Shown: positions 1 to 9,259, numbered from the stretch's first letter. The stretch: DNA of 64,000 nt from Aquisediminimonas profunda (GCF_019443285.1 NZ_CP080327.1:124001-188000); one strand, 5' to 3'. The notes: generated by a model not told the origin, from the sequence alone. A program made the numbers and translations.

Positions 1-267
1 CCGCATGTCCGCAAATGGCGCCGGACTCTTCCGACCATGCACGACCGGGACGCCAAGCGCTGCACCAAGCTGGCGCGACGCGGAGAAATGATCGGCATGC
101 GTATGCGTGTCGAGCAGGTAACAGAGCGAAAGCCCGTCGCGCGCAATGGCGGCCTTGTAGCGCTCGACGAGGTGGATTTCAGGATCGATCAGGATCGCCC
201 GCCCGCTTGTTTCGCAACTGATCAGATAGGATCTGCAGCCGCCGTTCGCGAATGGTTCGATGTGCAT
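1..267 (-). CDS. MBL-fold metallo-hydrolase, truncated by window edge
   Basis: N-terminal 89 residues of a metallo-beta-lactamase-fold hydrolase; the rest lies beyond the left edge. It starts MHIEPFANGGCRSYLI and carries the zinc-binding motif THTHADH (around residues 56-62) followed by the usual serine/glycine-rich stretch. Persulfide dioxygenase-like and glyoxalase II-like enzymes begin this way, but the substrate cannot be assigned from a third of the protein. It is divergent from the arsenic operon, with 169 bp between the two starts, so the ArsR-type repressor might control both directions. The frame is open to base 1 with no stop. Confidence 0.75.
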   Translation of the reverse strand, partial: MHIEPFANGGCRSYLISCETSGRAILIDPEIHLVERYKAAIARDGLSLCYLLDTHTHADHFSASRQLGAALGVPVVHGRKSPAPFADMR

Positions 268-378
268 GGACCGCCTCCCCCTCTTTGGACCGACAGGCTA
301 CTCCATTTTTTCCGAGTCCGGCAAATCTTCTCCGAAGCCTGTTTCTGGGACAGACCAACCTCGTGATCGCACAACGGC

Positions 379-436
379 TTGACAGACCTCCCAATATTAC
401 CATATTTCCATAATTATAGAATCATTGGAGAATTTC
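379..436 (+). promoter_or_regulatory. arsR promoter and AT-rich operator region
   Basis: A perfect -35 hexamer TTGACA (379-384) is followed after 16 bp by CATATT (401-406, 4 of 6 matches to TATAAT). The stretch 391-428 is far more AT-rich than its surroundings and is bounded by CCAAT and ATTGG. It contains CCATATTT and CCATAATT in tandem, a plausible ArsR operator overlapping the -10. A GGAG ribosome binding site at 427-430 precedes the ATG at 437. Confidence 0.5.
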
Positions 437-781
437 ATGGACGGGCCAAAAGTCATTCGCGCGCTTGGCGCTCTTGCGCAGGAGCACCGGCTGGCCGCTT
501 ACCGCCAGCTTGTTCAGGCCGGTCCTGACGGGATGGCGGCAGGTGCGCTCTCAGAAGTGCTGGGTGTCCCGGCATCGTCGATGAGTTTCCACCTTGCCCA
601 ACTCGCCAATGCCGGGCTTGTCGTCCAGCGTCGGCAGAGCCGCTCCATCATCTATTCTGCAGACTATGGGGCGATGAATGCCCTCATGTCCTACATGACC
701 GAAAACTGCTGCGGCGGTGCCCAATGCTCCCCGGGCAATGCCTGCGATTCACCCTCCACCGAAGCAAAGGATGCCGCATGA
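437..781 (+). CDS. arsR: ArsR-family arsenic-responsive repressor
   Basis: A 114-residue winged-helix repressor with the ArsR/SmtB recognition-helix pattern (VPASSMSFHLAQLANAGLV). The ATG at 437 was preferred over an in-frame TTG at 425 because GGAG lies 6 bp before it. The inducer site of plasmid R773 ArsR in the recognition helix (CxC) is absent. Instead a cysteine cluster lies near the C terminus: C91, C92, C97 and C103. From memory, Acidithiobacillus-type ArsR binds As(III) with C-terminal cysteines of similar spacing. It overlaps arsI by ATGA, so repressor and resistance genes are co-translated. The role as repressor of this operon is inferred from family and position. Confidence 0.9.
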   Translation: MDGPKVIRALGALAQEHRLAAYRQLVQAGPDGMAAGALSEVLGVPASSMSFHLAQLANAGLVVQRRQSRSIIYSADYGAMNALMSYMTENCCGGAQCSPGNACDSPSTEAKDAA

Positions 782-1251
782 AGCGTTTCCATGTCCATGT
801 CGGGGTCTCCAACCTCGACCAATCCATCGCTTTCTACTCCAGTCTTTTCGGCGCCCCGCCGAGTGTCACCAAATCCGACTATGCAAAGTGGATGCTCGAG
901 GACCCACGGATCAATTTTGCGATCTCCCGCAAGTGCGGCGCGACAAAAGGTGTGGAACATCTTGGCCTGCAGGTCGAGGACAAGTGCGAACTCTCAGACG
1001 TCTATGGCCGACTGAAGGCCGCCAAGGGCCCGGTGCTGGAGGAAGGCGCCACAACCTGCTGCTACGCCAAATCGGAAAAGAGCTGGATTGCCGATCCCGA
1101 TGGCGTCGTCTGGGAAGCGTTCCTGACAACGGGGGACAGCACCATCTATGGCCAAGGCCCCGATTTTGCAGGCCTCGCCTCGGACAATGCAGCCGCCAAC
1201 GCTTGTTGCGCTCCACAAGTGGCCGCGCCGGCAGCATCCCCCTGCTGCTGA
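778..1251 (+). CDS. arsI: ArsI/CadI-family C-As lyase (VOC fold)
   Basis: A 157-residue vicinal-oxygen-chelate protein starting MKRFHVHVGVSNLDQSIAFY. Candidate Fe(II) ligands are a His in HVHV, the His of GVEHLGL and the Glu of VVWEAF. The paired cysteines of TTCCYAKSEK match the substrate-binding Cys pair of ArsI, and a further CC ends the protein. ArsI enzymes demethylate trivalent methylarsenicals with oxygen; CadI homologues are induced by cadmium. Translation is coupled to arsR by an ATGA overlap. Its presence suggests resistance to organoarsenicals as well as inorganic arsenic. Confidence 0.85.
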   Translation: MKRFHVHVGVSNLDQSIAFYSSLFGAPPSVTKSDYAKWMLEDPRINFAISRKCGATKGVEHLGLQVEDKCELSDVYGRLKAAKGPVLEEGATTCCYAKSEKSWIADPDGVVWEAFLTTGDSTIYGQGPDFAGLASDNAAANACCAPQVAAPAASPCC

Positions 1252-1264
1252 AAGGGCGGACCCC

Positions 1265-1783
1265 ATGAAAGACAAAATCTACAACGTGCTGTTCCTCTGC
1301 ACGGGCAACAGTGCGCGCTCGATCATCGGCGAAGTCCTCATGAACCATGACGGCGCCGGTCGCTTCAAGGCCTTCAGTGCAGGCAGCCAACCGAAGGGTG
1401 AGGTACACCCGGAGGCCTTGAAATTGCTCTCCGGCCTGGGATTCGCAACAGACGGGCTCCGCTCAAAGAGCTGGGACGAGTTCACCGGACCCGGCGCGCC
1501 CGAGTTCGATTTCATCTTCACGGTCTGCGACAATGCGGCCGGTGAAATATGCCCCGTCTGGATTGGTCATCCGATGACGGCACATTGGGGCATCGAAGAC
1601 CCCGCGGCCGCATCAGTCGCGGATCAGCCTGAGGCCTTCCGGCAGGCGCTGCGCTACCTGCGGCGGCGCATCGAGCTCTTCCTCACCCTGCCGCTGGACA
1701 GCCTTGATCGCATGGCGACCGAGCGCACGCTCAAGGAAATCGGCCACAGCGAAGGCACGACAGCGCTCAGGCAGGACGCATGA
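1265..1783 (+). CDS. arsC: Arsenate reductase, low-molecular-weight phosphatase type
   Basis: A 172-residue protein whose N terminus carries the phosphatase P-loop CTGNSARS (CX5R, nucleophile Cys12). Further cysteines in [10 protein letters not shown] supply the relay seen in this type of arsenate reductase. It reduces As(V) to As(III) in the cytoplasm for export by the next gene. The ATG at 1265 was chosen because the frame before it runs through arsI and the P-loop then sits at the usual position. Its stop overlaps the acr3 start (ATGA). Confidence 0.93.
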   Translation: MKDKIYNVLFLCTGNSARSIIGEVLMNHDGAGRFKAFSAGSQPKGEVHPEALKLLSGLGFATDGLRSKSWDEFTGPGAPEFDFIFTVCDNAAGEICPVWIGHPMTAHWGIEDPAAASVADQPEAFRQALRYLRRRIELFLTLPLDSLDRMATERTLKEIGHSEGTTALRQDA

Positions 1784-2859
1784 ACGCAACCCTCTCCGCA
1801 TCAGCCGGCATTGAGGCGCCACTGAAGCAACTCTCCTTCCTCGATCGGTACCTGACAGTCTGGATCTTCGCCGCGATGGCACTAGGTATCGCGCTGGGTT
1901 CGCTCGTCCCCGCCATTCCCGAAACGCTTGGCGCCCTGTCGATCGGCTCGACAAGCATTCCGATTGCCATTGGTCTCATCCTGATGATGTTCCCGCCACT
2001 CGCCAAAGTGCGCTATGAGGAACTGGGGCAGGTTTTCCGCGACGGAAAGATGCTTGGCCTGTCATTCGTCCTGTGCTGGATCGTGGCACCGGCCTTCATG
2101 TTTGCGCTGGCAACACTGCTCCTCCCCGACAAGCCGGAATATATGACGGGCCTGATCCTGATTGGGATCGCGCCCTGCATCGCCATGGTGCTGGTCTGGA
2201 ACCAGCTCGCCAAGGGCAACCCCGAATATGTGACGGGCCTCATTGCCTTCAATTCGCTGTTCCAGATCGTCTTCTATGTGCCCTATGCCTGGTTCTACCT
2301 GACGGTGCTGCCGCCCGTCTTTGGCCTTGATGCGCATGTCGTGAACATCGACTTCACGATGATCGCCAGGGCAGTGCTGACCTACCTCGGCGTGCCGTTT
2401 CTTGCAGGCTTCCTCGTCCGGCGCACGCTCATCAAGGCGCGCGGCGCAGACTGGTACGAAGGCCGATTCCTGCCTGCGATCAGCCCGATCACGCTTGTCG
2501 CCCTGCTGTTCACGATCATAGCCATGTTCAGCCTCAAAGGCGGCGAAATCCTCGCCCTGCCGGTGGATGCGCTGCGGATCGGCGTGCCGTTGGTCATTTT
2601 CTTTGTAGTCATGTTCGTGCTCGCCTTTGCCAGCGGTCGGGCAATCGGTGCAGATTATCCGCGGACAGCGGCACTCTCCTTCACCGCCGCGTCCAACAAT
2701 TTCGAACTGGCCATTGCGGTTGCCATTGCGGCCTTCGGCCTCGCATCGCCCGTGGCTTTCGCAGCAGTGATCGGCCCGCTCGTCGAGGTGCCCGTGCTGA
2801 TTGCACTGGTCAATCTTGCGCTCTGGTTCGAGCGGCGCTGGTTCACGGCACCCCGATAA
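1780..2859 (+). CDS. arsB: ACR3-family arsenite efflux transporter
   Basis: A 359-residue polytopic membrane protein with about ten hydrophobic segments. The [17 protein letters not shown] region contains the conserved membrane cysteine of Acr3 arsenite permeases. It exports As(III) across the inner membrane using the proton gradient and completes the arsR-arsI-arsC-acr3 operon. Databases name Acr3 proteins inconsistently (arsB or acr3). It converges on the cytochrome b561 gene with only 8 bp between stops. Confidence 0.93.
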   Translation: MNATLSASAGIEAPLKQLSFLDRYLTVWIFAAMALGIALGSLVPAIPETLGALSIGSTSIPIAIGLILMMFPPLAKVRYEELGQVFRDGKMLGLSFVLCWIVAPAFMFALATLLLPDKPEYMTGLILIGIAPCIAMVLVWNQLAKGNPEYVTGLIAFNSLFQIVFYVPYAWFYLTVLPPVFGLDAHVVNIDFTMIARAVLTYLGVPFLAGFLVRRTLIKARGADWYEGRFLPAISPITLVALLFTIIAMFSLKGGEILALPVDALRIGVPLVIFFVVMFVLAFASGRAIGADYPRTAALSFTAASNNFELAIAVAIAAFGLASPVAFAAVIGPLVEVPVLIALVNLALWFERRWFTAPR

Positions 2860-2867
2860 CTAGACCG

Positions 2868-3431
2868 TCAGGGCCACATACGCTGGAGTTCGGAATGCTT
2901 GTCGAGGAACTGGTGCTTCAGCGCGCCCGCGACATGCAGGAAGACCAGCAGATAGAGGATCAGGGCGAGGCTTTCGTGAACCTCCCCGAAAAGGCCGTGG
3001 AGGCTTTCCTTCACGGCAGGATCCATGTTCATGATCCAGCCGATCCGTGGCCATTCGAACAGGCCAAACCAGTACATCTTGACCTCTGGCGCGGCTTTCC
3101 AGGCGCTGTCGTGGAGCCAGCCCGAAATCGGCATTGCGAAGATGATGACATAGAGAAAAACATGGGCAGCCTTGGATGCGATCTTCTCCCATGGCTTGTA
3201 CTCGTCCGGCAAGGCCGGCGGCACGTGCGTCGCGCGCCAGAGGAGGCGCATGATGGCCAGTCCGAGAACCGTGATGCCGATCGACTTATGCATGTCGATC
3301 AAGGGGCGGATATTGTCTTCCCCGAACGATTCAAAAAGCAGACCCAGCGCCACATTCGCCAAGATGAGCAATGCGATCACCCAATGAAGGAGAATGGCAG
3401 TGCGGGAATAACGGGCGACAATTGCTGTCAT
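2868..3431 (-). CDS. Cytochrome b561-family membrane protein
   Basis: A 187-residue, four-helix membrane protein. Histidines within helices (LLHWVIALL, DMHKSIG, AHVFLYVI, LVFLHVAG) are positioned to hold two b-type haems, as in bacterial CybB-like cytochromes b561. It probably moves electrons between ubiquinol and a periplasmic acceptor; superoxide oxidation has been shown for the E. coli member. It stands alone, convergent with acr3 and divergent from the glycosyltransferase. No partner gene is adjacent, so the physiological acceptor is unknown. Confidence 0.85.
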   Translation of the reverse strand: MTAIVARYSRTAILLHWVIALLILANVALGLLFESFGEDNIRPLIDMHKSIGITVLGLAIMRLLWRATHVPPALPDEYKPWEKIASKAAHVFLYVIIFAMPISGWLHDSAWKAAPEVKMYWFGLFEWPRIGWIMNMDPAVKESLHGLFGEVHESLALILYLLVFLHVAGALKHQFLDKHSELQRMWP

Positions 3432-3516
3432 ACAGTCTCCGTTCAGATGTGACTCACCAGAGTGAAACTTAGCGGTAGCAAAGCACCGCGTGCATAGCTA
3501 GGTCGAGCGGCATCGC

Positions 3517-4992
3517 ATGAATTTTCACTTCTCCCCCCCAGACGATGCGCTTGAGGGCCGCCGGATCGCCGCATCGGCCCGCTATTCGCCCCGTGTCGTT
3601 CCCCTGATCAGTCCGCTCATTGGGGGGGGCGTGATCGTGGCGTTTGCCTGCCTCATCGCGCAGGCGTTTTTCCGACAGGGCCTTGCCGCCTGGAGCGCGG
3701 GACTCGCCTACATCTTCTATGACACTTGCCTTCTCGCCTTTACCGGCTGGCAGGCCCGCAAGCTCTATCGGCCAGCGCTTCCGGCTGTTTCGGACGCGCC
3801 CCGACCGACCCTCGCGGTCATTATTGCAGCGCATAATGAAGAGCACGCCATTGCTGTCACGATCGATGCGCTTGCCGCCCAGACGGATGCGCCCGACCTG
3901 ATCCTGGTCGCCGATGACGGGTCGACTGATGGCATGGGAGACGTGCTTGAAACGCGATATCGGCTGCAGCGACCAGAATTCGGGCAAACCTGCCTGCCAG
4001 GACCGGTGATGCCGTCGCTGCGCTGGCTGCGCCTGCCACAGGGCGGAAAGGCTCGGGTTCTCAACGCTGCCCTTGCCATGACGGATTGCGACATTGTCCT
4101 GACCGTGGATGCGGACACGCTGGTCGAAAACCACGCGATTGCGGCCATGCGAGAGAGTTTCCGGACCGAACCGGGTCTAGTCGCGGCAACGGGCGTGCTG
4201 ACTCCGGTCTGCGGCAAAGGCCCGGTCGCCCGCTTTTTTCAATGGTTCCAGACCTATGAATATGTCCGCAACTTCGTCTCGCGTTATGCTTGGATGCAGC
4301 TCAATGGCCTGCTGCTTATTTCAGGAGCCTTTGCAGCGTTCCGGCGCGATGCCCTTGTCACTGTCGGCGGCTTTGATCCAGACTGCCTGGTGGAAGATTA
4401 TGAACTGATCCACCGGCTGCATCGCTGGTCTGCCGAACATGGCAAGGGCTGGACGGTCCGCGTGATCGGGGCGGCACGTGCCCGCACCGATGCTCCTGAA
4501 ACGCTGATGTCCTTCCTGCGGCAGCGCCGCCGCTGGTTTGCCGGCTTCCTTCAGACCCAGCGCTGGAACCGTGACATGACGGGCAATGCTCGCTTTGGAA
4601 AACTGGGCACGGCGATGATGCCGGTCAAGGCACTCGACACGCTCCAGCCAATCTACGGACTTGCTGCGTTCATACTCCTGATCGGTTTCGTCGCGACCGG
4701 GCGCTATGCCTTGGCCTTCCCGATCCTGCTGGTGATGATCGGCAAGATTGTGATCGATATCAGCTTTCACCTCTGGTGCCTTGGACACTACCGGCGCTGG
4801 ACGGGCGACAAGCAAAGCGCAGGTGCTGCAAAGGCGCTGTTTGCGGCAGTGCTTGAACCGTTCAGTTTCCAGCTGATGCGCCATGCGGGAGCAGCCTGGG
4901 GCTGGTGGACCTTCCTGACCGGCCAGCACAGCTGGGGACGGCAGAGCCGTCGCGGCATCGTCGCGCAGGCCATCGCGCGCTTGCCCTATTGA
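3517..4992 (+). CDS. Family 2 processive glycosyltransferase, membrane-bound
   Basis: A 491-residue inner-membrane glycosyltransferase of the GT2 group (BcsA/NodC/PgaC-like). N-terminal hydrophobic segments are followed by the catalytic domain with VADDGSTDG (UDP binding), VDADT (DxD, metal), LVEDYEL (catalytic acid) and RQRRRWFAG (the Q/RxxRW motif of processive enzymes). C-terminal membrane segments follow. It probably polymerises a beta-linked surface polysaccharide; the sugar cannot be deduced. No co-polymerase, deacetylase or export gene lies beside it, which is unusual for a dedicated exopolysaccharide operon. The start has a weak ribosome binding site. Confidence 0.85.
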   Translation: MNFHFSPPDDALEGRRIAASARYSPRVVPLISPLIGGGVIVAFACLIAQAFFRQGLAAWSAGLAYIFYDTCLLAFTGWQARKLYRPALPAVSDAPRPTLAVIIAAHNEEHAIAVTIDALAAQTDAPDLILVADDGSTDGMGDVLETRYRLQRPEFGQTCLPGPVMPSLRWLRLPQGGKARVLNAALAMTDCDIVLTVDADTLVENHAIAAMRESFRTEPGLVAATGVLTPVCGKGPVARFFQWFQTYEYVRNFVSRYAWMQLNGLLLISGAFAAFRRDALVTVGGFDPDCLVEDYELIHRLHRWSAEHGKGWTVRVIGAARARTDAPETLMSFLRQRRRWFAGFLQTQRWNRDMTGNARFGKLGTAMMPVKALDTLQPIYGLAAFILLIGFVATGRYALAFPILLVMIGKIVIDISFHLWCLGHYRRWTGDKQSAGAAKALFAAVLEPFSFQLMRHAGAAWGWWTFLTGQHSWGRQSRRGIVAQAIARLPY

Positions 4993-5064
4993 GGGTTTTG
5001 GGCCTATAGACTTTCCGTGCCCCGGCGGCCCGGTTTCCATCAAACGGAACACCGCTGCCGGGGC
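4981..5064 (+). promoter_or_regulatory. purC promoter and structured leader
   Basis: TTGCCC (4981-4986) and TATAGA (5005-5010), 18 bp apart, form a credible sigma-70 promoter at the end of the glycosyltransferase gene. Just after the expected transcription start lies a long inverted repeat. GCCCCGGC (5019-5026) pairs with GCCGGGGC (5057-5064), and partial pairing continues inward (GGTTTCC with GGAACACC). The hairpin ends 24 bp before the purC ATG and is followed by TTTGCTCATTT. It could be a terminator for the upstream gene or a leader structure of purC. Confidence 0.45.
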
Positions 5065-5088
5065 TTTGCTCATTTGAAAGGCCCGTGC

Positions 5089-5868
5089 ATGAACCGCCGC
5101 CGCCAGATTTACGAAGGCAAGGCCAAGATCCTCTATGAGGGGCCGGAGCCCGGCACGCTGATCCAGTATTTCAAGGATGATGCGACGGCGTTCAATGCCC
5201 AGAAGAAGGGCACGATCAACGGCAAGGGCGTGATCAACAACCGCATTTCCGAGCACGTCTTCACCTTGCTCGGCCACATCGGCATTCCGCACCATTTCAT
5301 CAAGCGCCTGAACATGCGCGAACAGCTTGTCCGCCAGGTAGAGATCGTTCCGATCGAAGTCGTGGTGCGTAACGTGGCGGCCGGTTCGCTTTCGAAGCGT
5401 CTGGGCATTGAAGAAGGCGAGCAGCTCCCGCGGACGATCCTTGAATATTATTACAAGGACGACGCGCTGGGCGATCCGCTGATTACCGACGAACACATTG
5501 CCTGCTTCGGCTGGGCGAGCCAGGAAGAAATGCACGACATTTCCGACATGGCAATCCGCATCAACGACTTCATGTCGGGGATGTTCGCCGGAATCGGCAT
5601 TCGCCTTGTCGACTTCAAGCTTGAATTCGGGCGCGTCTGGGAAAATGACTTTTCGCGCATCATCCTGGCTGACGAGATCAGCCCCGATGGCTGCCGCCTA
5701 TGGGATATTGCGACCAACGAAAAGCTCGACAAGGACCGCTTCCGTCGGGACATGGGCGGCGAAGTCGAAGCCTATCAGGAAGTCGCGCGACGCATGGGCC
5801 TTTTGCCTGAAGGCGTGGACAGCGCCGTTCTCGACCTTGAAACGCACCGCAAGAAGCGGGGCAAATAG
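5089..5868 (+). CDS. purC: SAICAR synthetase (purine biosynthesis)
   Basis: A 259-residue phosphoribosylaminoimidazole-succinocarboxamide synthase. It joins aspartate to CAIR using ATP in de novo purine synthesis. Family signatures include [11 protein letters not shown] at the N terminus, [15 protein letters not shown], the [12 protein letters not shown] block and DFKLEFGR. The ATG at 5089 was chosen because it gives the family's normal N terminus ([13 protein letters not shown]) and follows GAAAGG. The length is standard. It converges on ygfZ with 3 bp between stops. Confidence 0.97.
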   Translation: MNRRRQIYEGKAKILYEGPEPGTLIQYFKDDATAFNAQKKGTINGKGVINNRISEHVFTLLGHIGIPHHFIKRLNMREQLVRQVEIVPIEVVVRNVAAGSLSKRLGIEEGEQLPRTILEYYYKDDALGDPLITDEHIACFGWASQEEMHDISDMAIRINDFMSGMFAGIGIRLVDFKLEFGRVWENDFSRIILADEISPDGCRLWDIATNEKLDKDRFRRDMGGEVEAYQEVARRMGLLPEGVDSAVLDLETHRKKRGK

Positions 5869-5871
5869 GCT

Positions 5872-6540
5872 CTAGGACCCGACGCGCGCCACGCGAACGG
5901 CGAGGCCAAGTTCGGGATAGACGGCGCGCGCGTCTTCGTCTGTGGATGAAACGGGCTCGACAACCAGCTTGCGGTTGACCTTGTCGCGGTGATGCATACG
6001 CGCGGTATTCTCCTGCCCGACGTAGCAGCCCTTGGTAAAGCTCACGCCATTCTGCTCACGCGCGTTGCATTCGAGCCAGAGTGTCTTGTCGTTGCCGAGT
6101 TCTGCCATGCCTTCGACAATGCCGCGTGAAAGGCGATGCGCAAGCCAGCCCTTCGCGGGCTCTCCCGGCGGGGCGATCCAGCGAAAGCCAAGGCCAGGAT
6201 CGCGTGGATCAGGGACGCCCTGCCCCACCTCAATTGACCAATGCACGGCCAGTGTTGGGTCCACAGCTATGGTGATGGGCTTGCGCAAGCGATACATCGA
6301 CAGGCGCTTGACGAGTGCCGGGGCCTCGCTCGCTTCGCAGTCAAGTAAAAGGTCATCCCCATCGGCCCAGACCAGAAAGTCGAACAGGGCCTTGCCTTGC
6401 GGCGTCAGCAACCCGGCCCAGACAGGCAGCTGACCCAGAACATCGTTTGTCACGAGCCCCTGAAGGAAGCCGCGCACGTCTTCTCCGGACAAGCGAACCA
6501 GCGCACGATCAACAAGGGTGGTTTTCGTCATCATCCCCAT
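5872..6540 (-). CDS. ygfZ: Folate-binding protein YgfZ (Fe-S cluster maintenance)
   Basis: A 222-residue GcvT-like protein with the YgfZ signature KGCYVGQE, which holds the conserved functional cysteine. Family members bind tetrahydrofolate and support repair or assembly of certain iron-sulfur enzymes. It is divergent from pyrC with 37 bp between starts, so the two promoters must overlap the 5' ends of the genes. A start at the third or fourth codon (MTKTTLVD) is equally possible. It is somewhat shorter than E. coli YgfZ (about 326 residues), which is common in Alphaproteobacteria. Confidence 0.88.
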   Translation of the reverse strand: MGMMTKTTLVDRALVRLSGEDVRGFLQGLVTNDVLGQLPVWAGLLTPQGKALFDFLVWADGDDLLLDCEASEAPALVKRLSMYRLRKPITIAVDPTLAVHWSIEVGQGVPDPRDPGLGFRWIAPPGEPAKGWLAHRLSRGIVEGMAELGNDKTLWLECNAREQNGVSFTKGCYVGQENTARMHHRDKVNRKLVVEPVSSTDEDARAVYPELGLAVRVARVGS

Positions 6541-6577
6541 TTAGGGAGAGTTGCAGGAAAACCAAGCCGGAGCCTTC

Positions 6578-7618
6578 ATGACCGACAGCCTCACCATCCG
6601 GCGCCCCGATGACTGGCACGTCCATCTGCGCGATGGCCCCATGTTGCAGGCCGTCTTGCCTTATACGGCACACCAGTTCGCGCGCGCGATTGTCATGCCC
6701 AACCTGTCTCCGCCCGTAACCAATGTAGCCGAAGGCCTTGCTTACCGCTCACGGATAGAAGCGGCGATTCCTGCGGGCATGGACTTCACCCCGCTGATTG
6801 TTGCCTATCTGACTGACAGCAGCGACGCCGATGAAATCGCCCGTGGCCATGCTGACGGAGTGTTCACGGCGTGCAAGCTCTATCCCGCGCACGCGACAAC
6901 CAATTCGGCTCATGGTGTGACGGACATTCGCAACATCATGCCCGTGCTCGAACGAATGCAGGCGATCGGCATGCCGCTGCTCGTGCACGGCGAGGTGACT
7001 GATCCGACGACGGACATTTTCGACCGCGAGGCGATCTTCATCGAGCGTATCCTCGCACCCCTGTCACGGCAGTTGCCAGCGCTCAAGATTGTCTTCGAAC
7101 ACATCACGACCGCAGACGCGGCAGACTTTGTAGCATCAGCGCCGGCCAACATTGCCGCGACGATCACACCCCACCATCTGCATATCAACCGCAACGCGAT
7201 GTTTGCAGGCGGTATCCGTCCCCATGCCTATTGCCTGCCGGTCGCCAAGCGGGAACAGCACCGGCTGGCGATCCGCAAGGCGGCTGTATCGGGCTCACCC
7301 AAATTCTTCCTTGGCACGGACAGCGCACCGCACGCACGCCACACCAAGGAAGCAGCCTGCGGCTGTGCGGGCATTTTCAACGCGCCCTATGCGCTTGAAA
7401 GCTATGCGGCCGCCTTCGACGAGGACGGCGCGCTCGACAGGCTGGAAGGCTTTGCATCAGAATTCGGGCCGCGCTTTTATGGGCTTCCGCTCAATTCCGG
7501 CTCAGTCACGCTGGAACGGCACCCCTTGCAAGTGCCGGACCGGATCGCCGCAGATGGAGCCGAGCTGGTGCCGTTTCACGCCGGGGAAGCAATTGGCTGG
7601 AGGCTTCTAAGTCACTAG
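6578..7618 (+). CDS. pyrC: Dihydroorotase (pyrimidine biosynthesis)
   Basis: A 346-residue dihydroorotase of the E. coli PyrC type, which cyclises carbamoyl-aspartate to dihydroorotate. Metal and substrate residues are visible in order: [20 protein letters not shown] (carboxylated Lys), [24 protein letters not shown] and GTDSAPH. The ATG at 6578 yields [20 protein letters not shown], the usual amino terminus. It is divergent from ygfZ. Confidence 0.97.
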   Translation: MTDSLTIRRPDDWHVHLRDGPMLQAVLPYTAHQFARAIVMPNLSPPVTNVAEGLAYRSRIEAAIPAGMDFTPLIVAYLTDSSDADEIARGHADGVFTACKLYPAHATTNSAHGVTDIRNIMPVLERMQAIGMPLLVHGEVTDPTTDIFDREAIFIERILAPLSRQLPALKIVFEHITTADAADFVASAPANIAATITPHHLHINRNAMFAGGIRPHAYCLPVAKREQHRLAIRKAAVSGSPKFFLGTDSAPHARHTKEAACGCAGIFNAPYALESYAAAFDEDGALDRLEGFASEFGPRFYGLPLNSGSVTLERHPLQVPDRIAADGAELVPFHAGEAIGWRLLSH

Positions 7619-7624
7619 TGCGTC

Positions 7625-7640
7625 GCCCCTGCGCGGGGGC
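7625..7640. terminator. GC hairpin between convergent genes
   Basis: GCCCC (7625-7629) and GGGGC (7636-7640) form a short GC-rich stem in the 29 bp between the pyrC stop and the stop of the lipoprotein gene on the other strand. There is no U-tract on either side, so termination here is only suggested by position. Confidence 0.35.
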
Positions 7641-7647
7641 AACGAAA

Positions 7648-8508
7648 TCATTGCAGCCGCACGAGCGCTTCGGGCACCTTTTCGCTCGAAGAGTCGATCG
7701 ACCAGCTGAGTGCGCGGCCATTGGCGACCTTGGTCGGACCATTCTCTGTATTGTTGGTCAGAATTTCGCCGTCAGTCGTTACAGTCAGCACACCCTTTGT
7801 ACGCGTTGATTGCGGCACGTCATTGGTCGCGGGAGCACCTAATGCCTTCATCTTTGCCGCCATCCCCCGCAGGCCGCCGCCAATCAAGGCTGGCGCCGAT
7901 ACGGCGACAGAGCCCTGATCACGCTTGCGAAGCTGGACAAAGGGAATGATGAAATCGCCCTGCGGGAATGTCGGGAAGATGAAGTCATAGCCGAGCTTTC
8001 CGGTGATTCGGTAATCCACCTGAAAGACGCCCTTGCCCTTGTAGACCACAGACTTCCAGCCATCATATCTTATCAGTTGTGCCGCGAACTTTTGGTTGGC
8101 GGCGTCATCAAGCGGGCTGTATCCGAAAAGTGCTGCAAACTGCTGGCTGTCCTTGAGTTTCTTGTCGGCCGAAACCCTTTGCTCCGCTTCCCATGCCTTC
8201 TTCTTTTCTGCCAGTTCAGCCTTGGTGCAAGGACGATTTTCTTCGGATGAAGCCTCTTCATCGCCGGTCTGTTTCGCCCCGGGGATGGGGCCCGAACAGC
8301 TTGCCTTGTCATCGGTCCAGACGTCTGTCTTGCTGTCCTTCATCATTTCGTCCGGGGACTGGAAGATGATTTCACCCTGATAGGCAAAGGTGAAATTTCC
8401 ATCCTTGCGCAGGTCGAGGTTGGACGAGAAGGCGCCAGGAATCAGGAAACAGCTGGTTAGCGCCAGGGGCAAAAGCAGAACTGCCATCAGGCGCAACATG
8501 ATCTTCAT
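7648..8508 (-). CDS. Predicted lipoprotein of unknown function
   Basis: A 286-residue secreted protein with a lipoprotein signal (LALTSC, acylated Cys20). I do not recognise a named domain. The mature part is hydrophilic, with a lysine/glutamate-rich middle (residues about 85-120) and a C-terminal beta-type region (KGVLTVTTDGEILTNNTENG). It begins 1 bp after the stop of the rlmB-type gene on the same strand and is probably co-transcribed with it. The cysteine pair CSGPIPG...NRPCTKAE could form a disulfide. Confidence 0.75.
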   Translation of the reverse strand: MKIMLRLMAVLLLPLALTSCFLIPGAFSSNLDLRKDGNFTFAYQGEIIFQSPDEMMKDSKTDVWTDDKASCSGPIPGAKQTGDEEASSEENRPCTKAELAEKKKAWEAEQRVSADKKLKDSQQFAALFGYSPLDDAANQKFAAQLIRYDGWKSVVYKGKGVFQVDYRITGKLGYDFIFPTFPQGDFIIPFVQLRKRDQGSVAVSAPALIGGGLRGMAAKMKALGAPATNDVPQSTRTKGVLTVTTDGEILTNNTENGPTKVANGRALSWSIDSSSEKVPEALVRLQ

Positions 8509-8509
8509 G

Positions 8510-9259
8510 TCAGTCTTCCTTCCGCGTCACGGCAGCATACAGAGCGATTGCCGCTGCGTTCGAAACATTCAGGCTTTCGACCTTGCCGCTGATCGGCAAT
8601 TTCGCCAGTTCGTCGCAATGCGCCTCGGTGTTCTGGCGCATGCCTTCGCCTTCTGCCCCGAGGACAAGCGCCACCTTTTGTGGCCCCATCGCCTCATCGA
8701 GTGTCTGGCGCGCATGACCCGTGAGCCCGATCCGCCAGAAGCCCGCTTCGGCGATTTCCTCAAGCGCGCGCGCAAGATTCACCACCCGAACCCAGGGCAC
8801 GACTTCGAGCGCGCCCGAGGCCGCCCGCGCGACTGTACCGGATTCAGGCGGGGCATGCCGGTCCTGCGTCACGATGCCCAGAGCATCGAAGGCAGCAGCC
8901 GAACGCAGGATGGCCCCGACATTGTGCGGATCCGTGACCTGATCGAGCACAAGCAAGGGTCGCCTGTCTTCTGCACCGCGATCGAGCAATTCGCCCAGCC
9001 AGACATCGTCCAGCGGCTCAACTTCTGCAACGAGGCCCTGATGCGGCGCATCGGACGGCACCATCCGCCCCAAGTCAGCCACATCGGCATAGGTGATGGG
9101 CAGGACGGGCGGCAGTTCAAGCGCGCCAAGCGCTTCACGCGTGCCCCAGATCTTCCGGACGACGCGTTCGGGATTGGCAAGCGCCGCAATCACGGCATGA
9201 CGACCCCAGAATCGAGGCCGGTTGCCTGGTGTCGTTGCCTGTCGATTGCCCCTGCGCAT
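8510..9259 (-). CDS. rlmB: TrmH/SpoU-family RNA 2'-O-methyltransferase, RlmB-like
   Basis: A 249-residue SPOUT methyltransferase. The N-terminal substrate-binding domain has FWGRHAVIAALANP. The C-terminal knot carries LDQVTDPHNVGAILRSAAAF (motif 1), LVLGAEGEGMRQ (motif 2) and SLNVSNAAAIALY (motif 3). RlmB methylates G2251 of 23S rRNA; other TrmH members act on tRNA, so the exact target is inferred. It is the first gene of a two-gene unit with the downstream lipoprotein. Confidence 0.9.
   Translation of the reverse strand: MRRGNRQATTPGNRPRFWGRHAVIAALANPERVVRKIWGTREALGALELPPVLPITYADVADLGRMVPSDAPHQGLVAEVEPLDDVWLGELLDRGAEDRRPLLVLDQVTDPHNVGAILRSAAAFDALGIVTQDRHAPPESGTVARAASGALEVVPWVRVVNLARALEEIAEAGFWRIGLTGHARQTLDEAMGPQKVALVLGAEGEGMRQNTEAHCDELAKLPISGKVESLNVSNAAAIALYAAVTRKED

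Noticed and set aside
4321-5535. A 404-codon open frame on the minus strand opposite the glycosyltransferase and purC
   Set aside because: It is the antisense shadow of two well-recognised genes, has no family features and spans their promoter.
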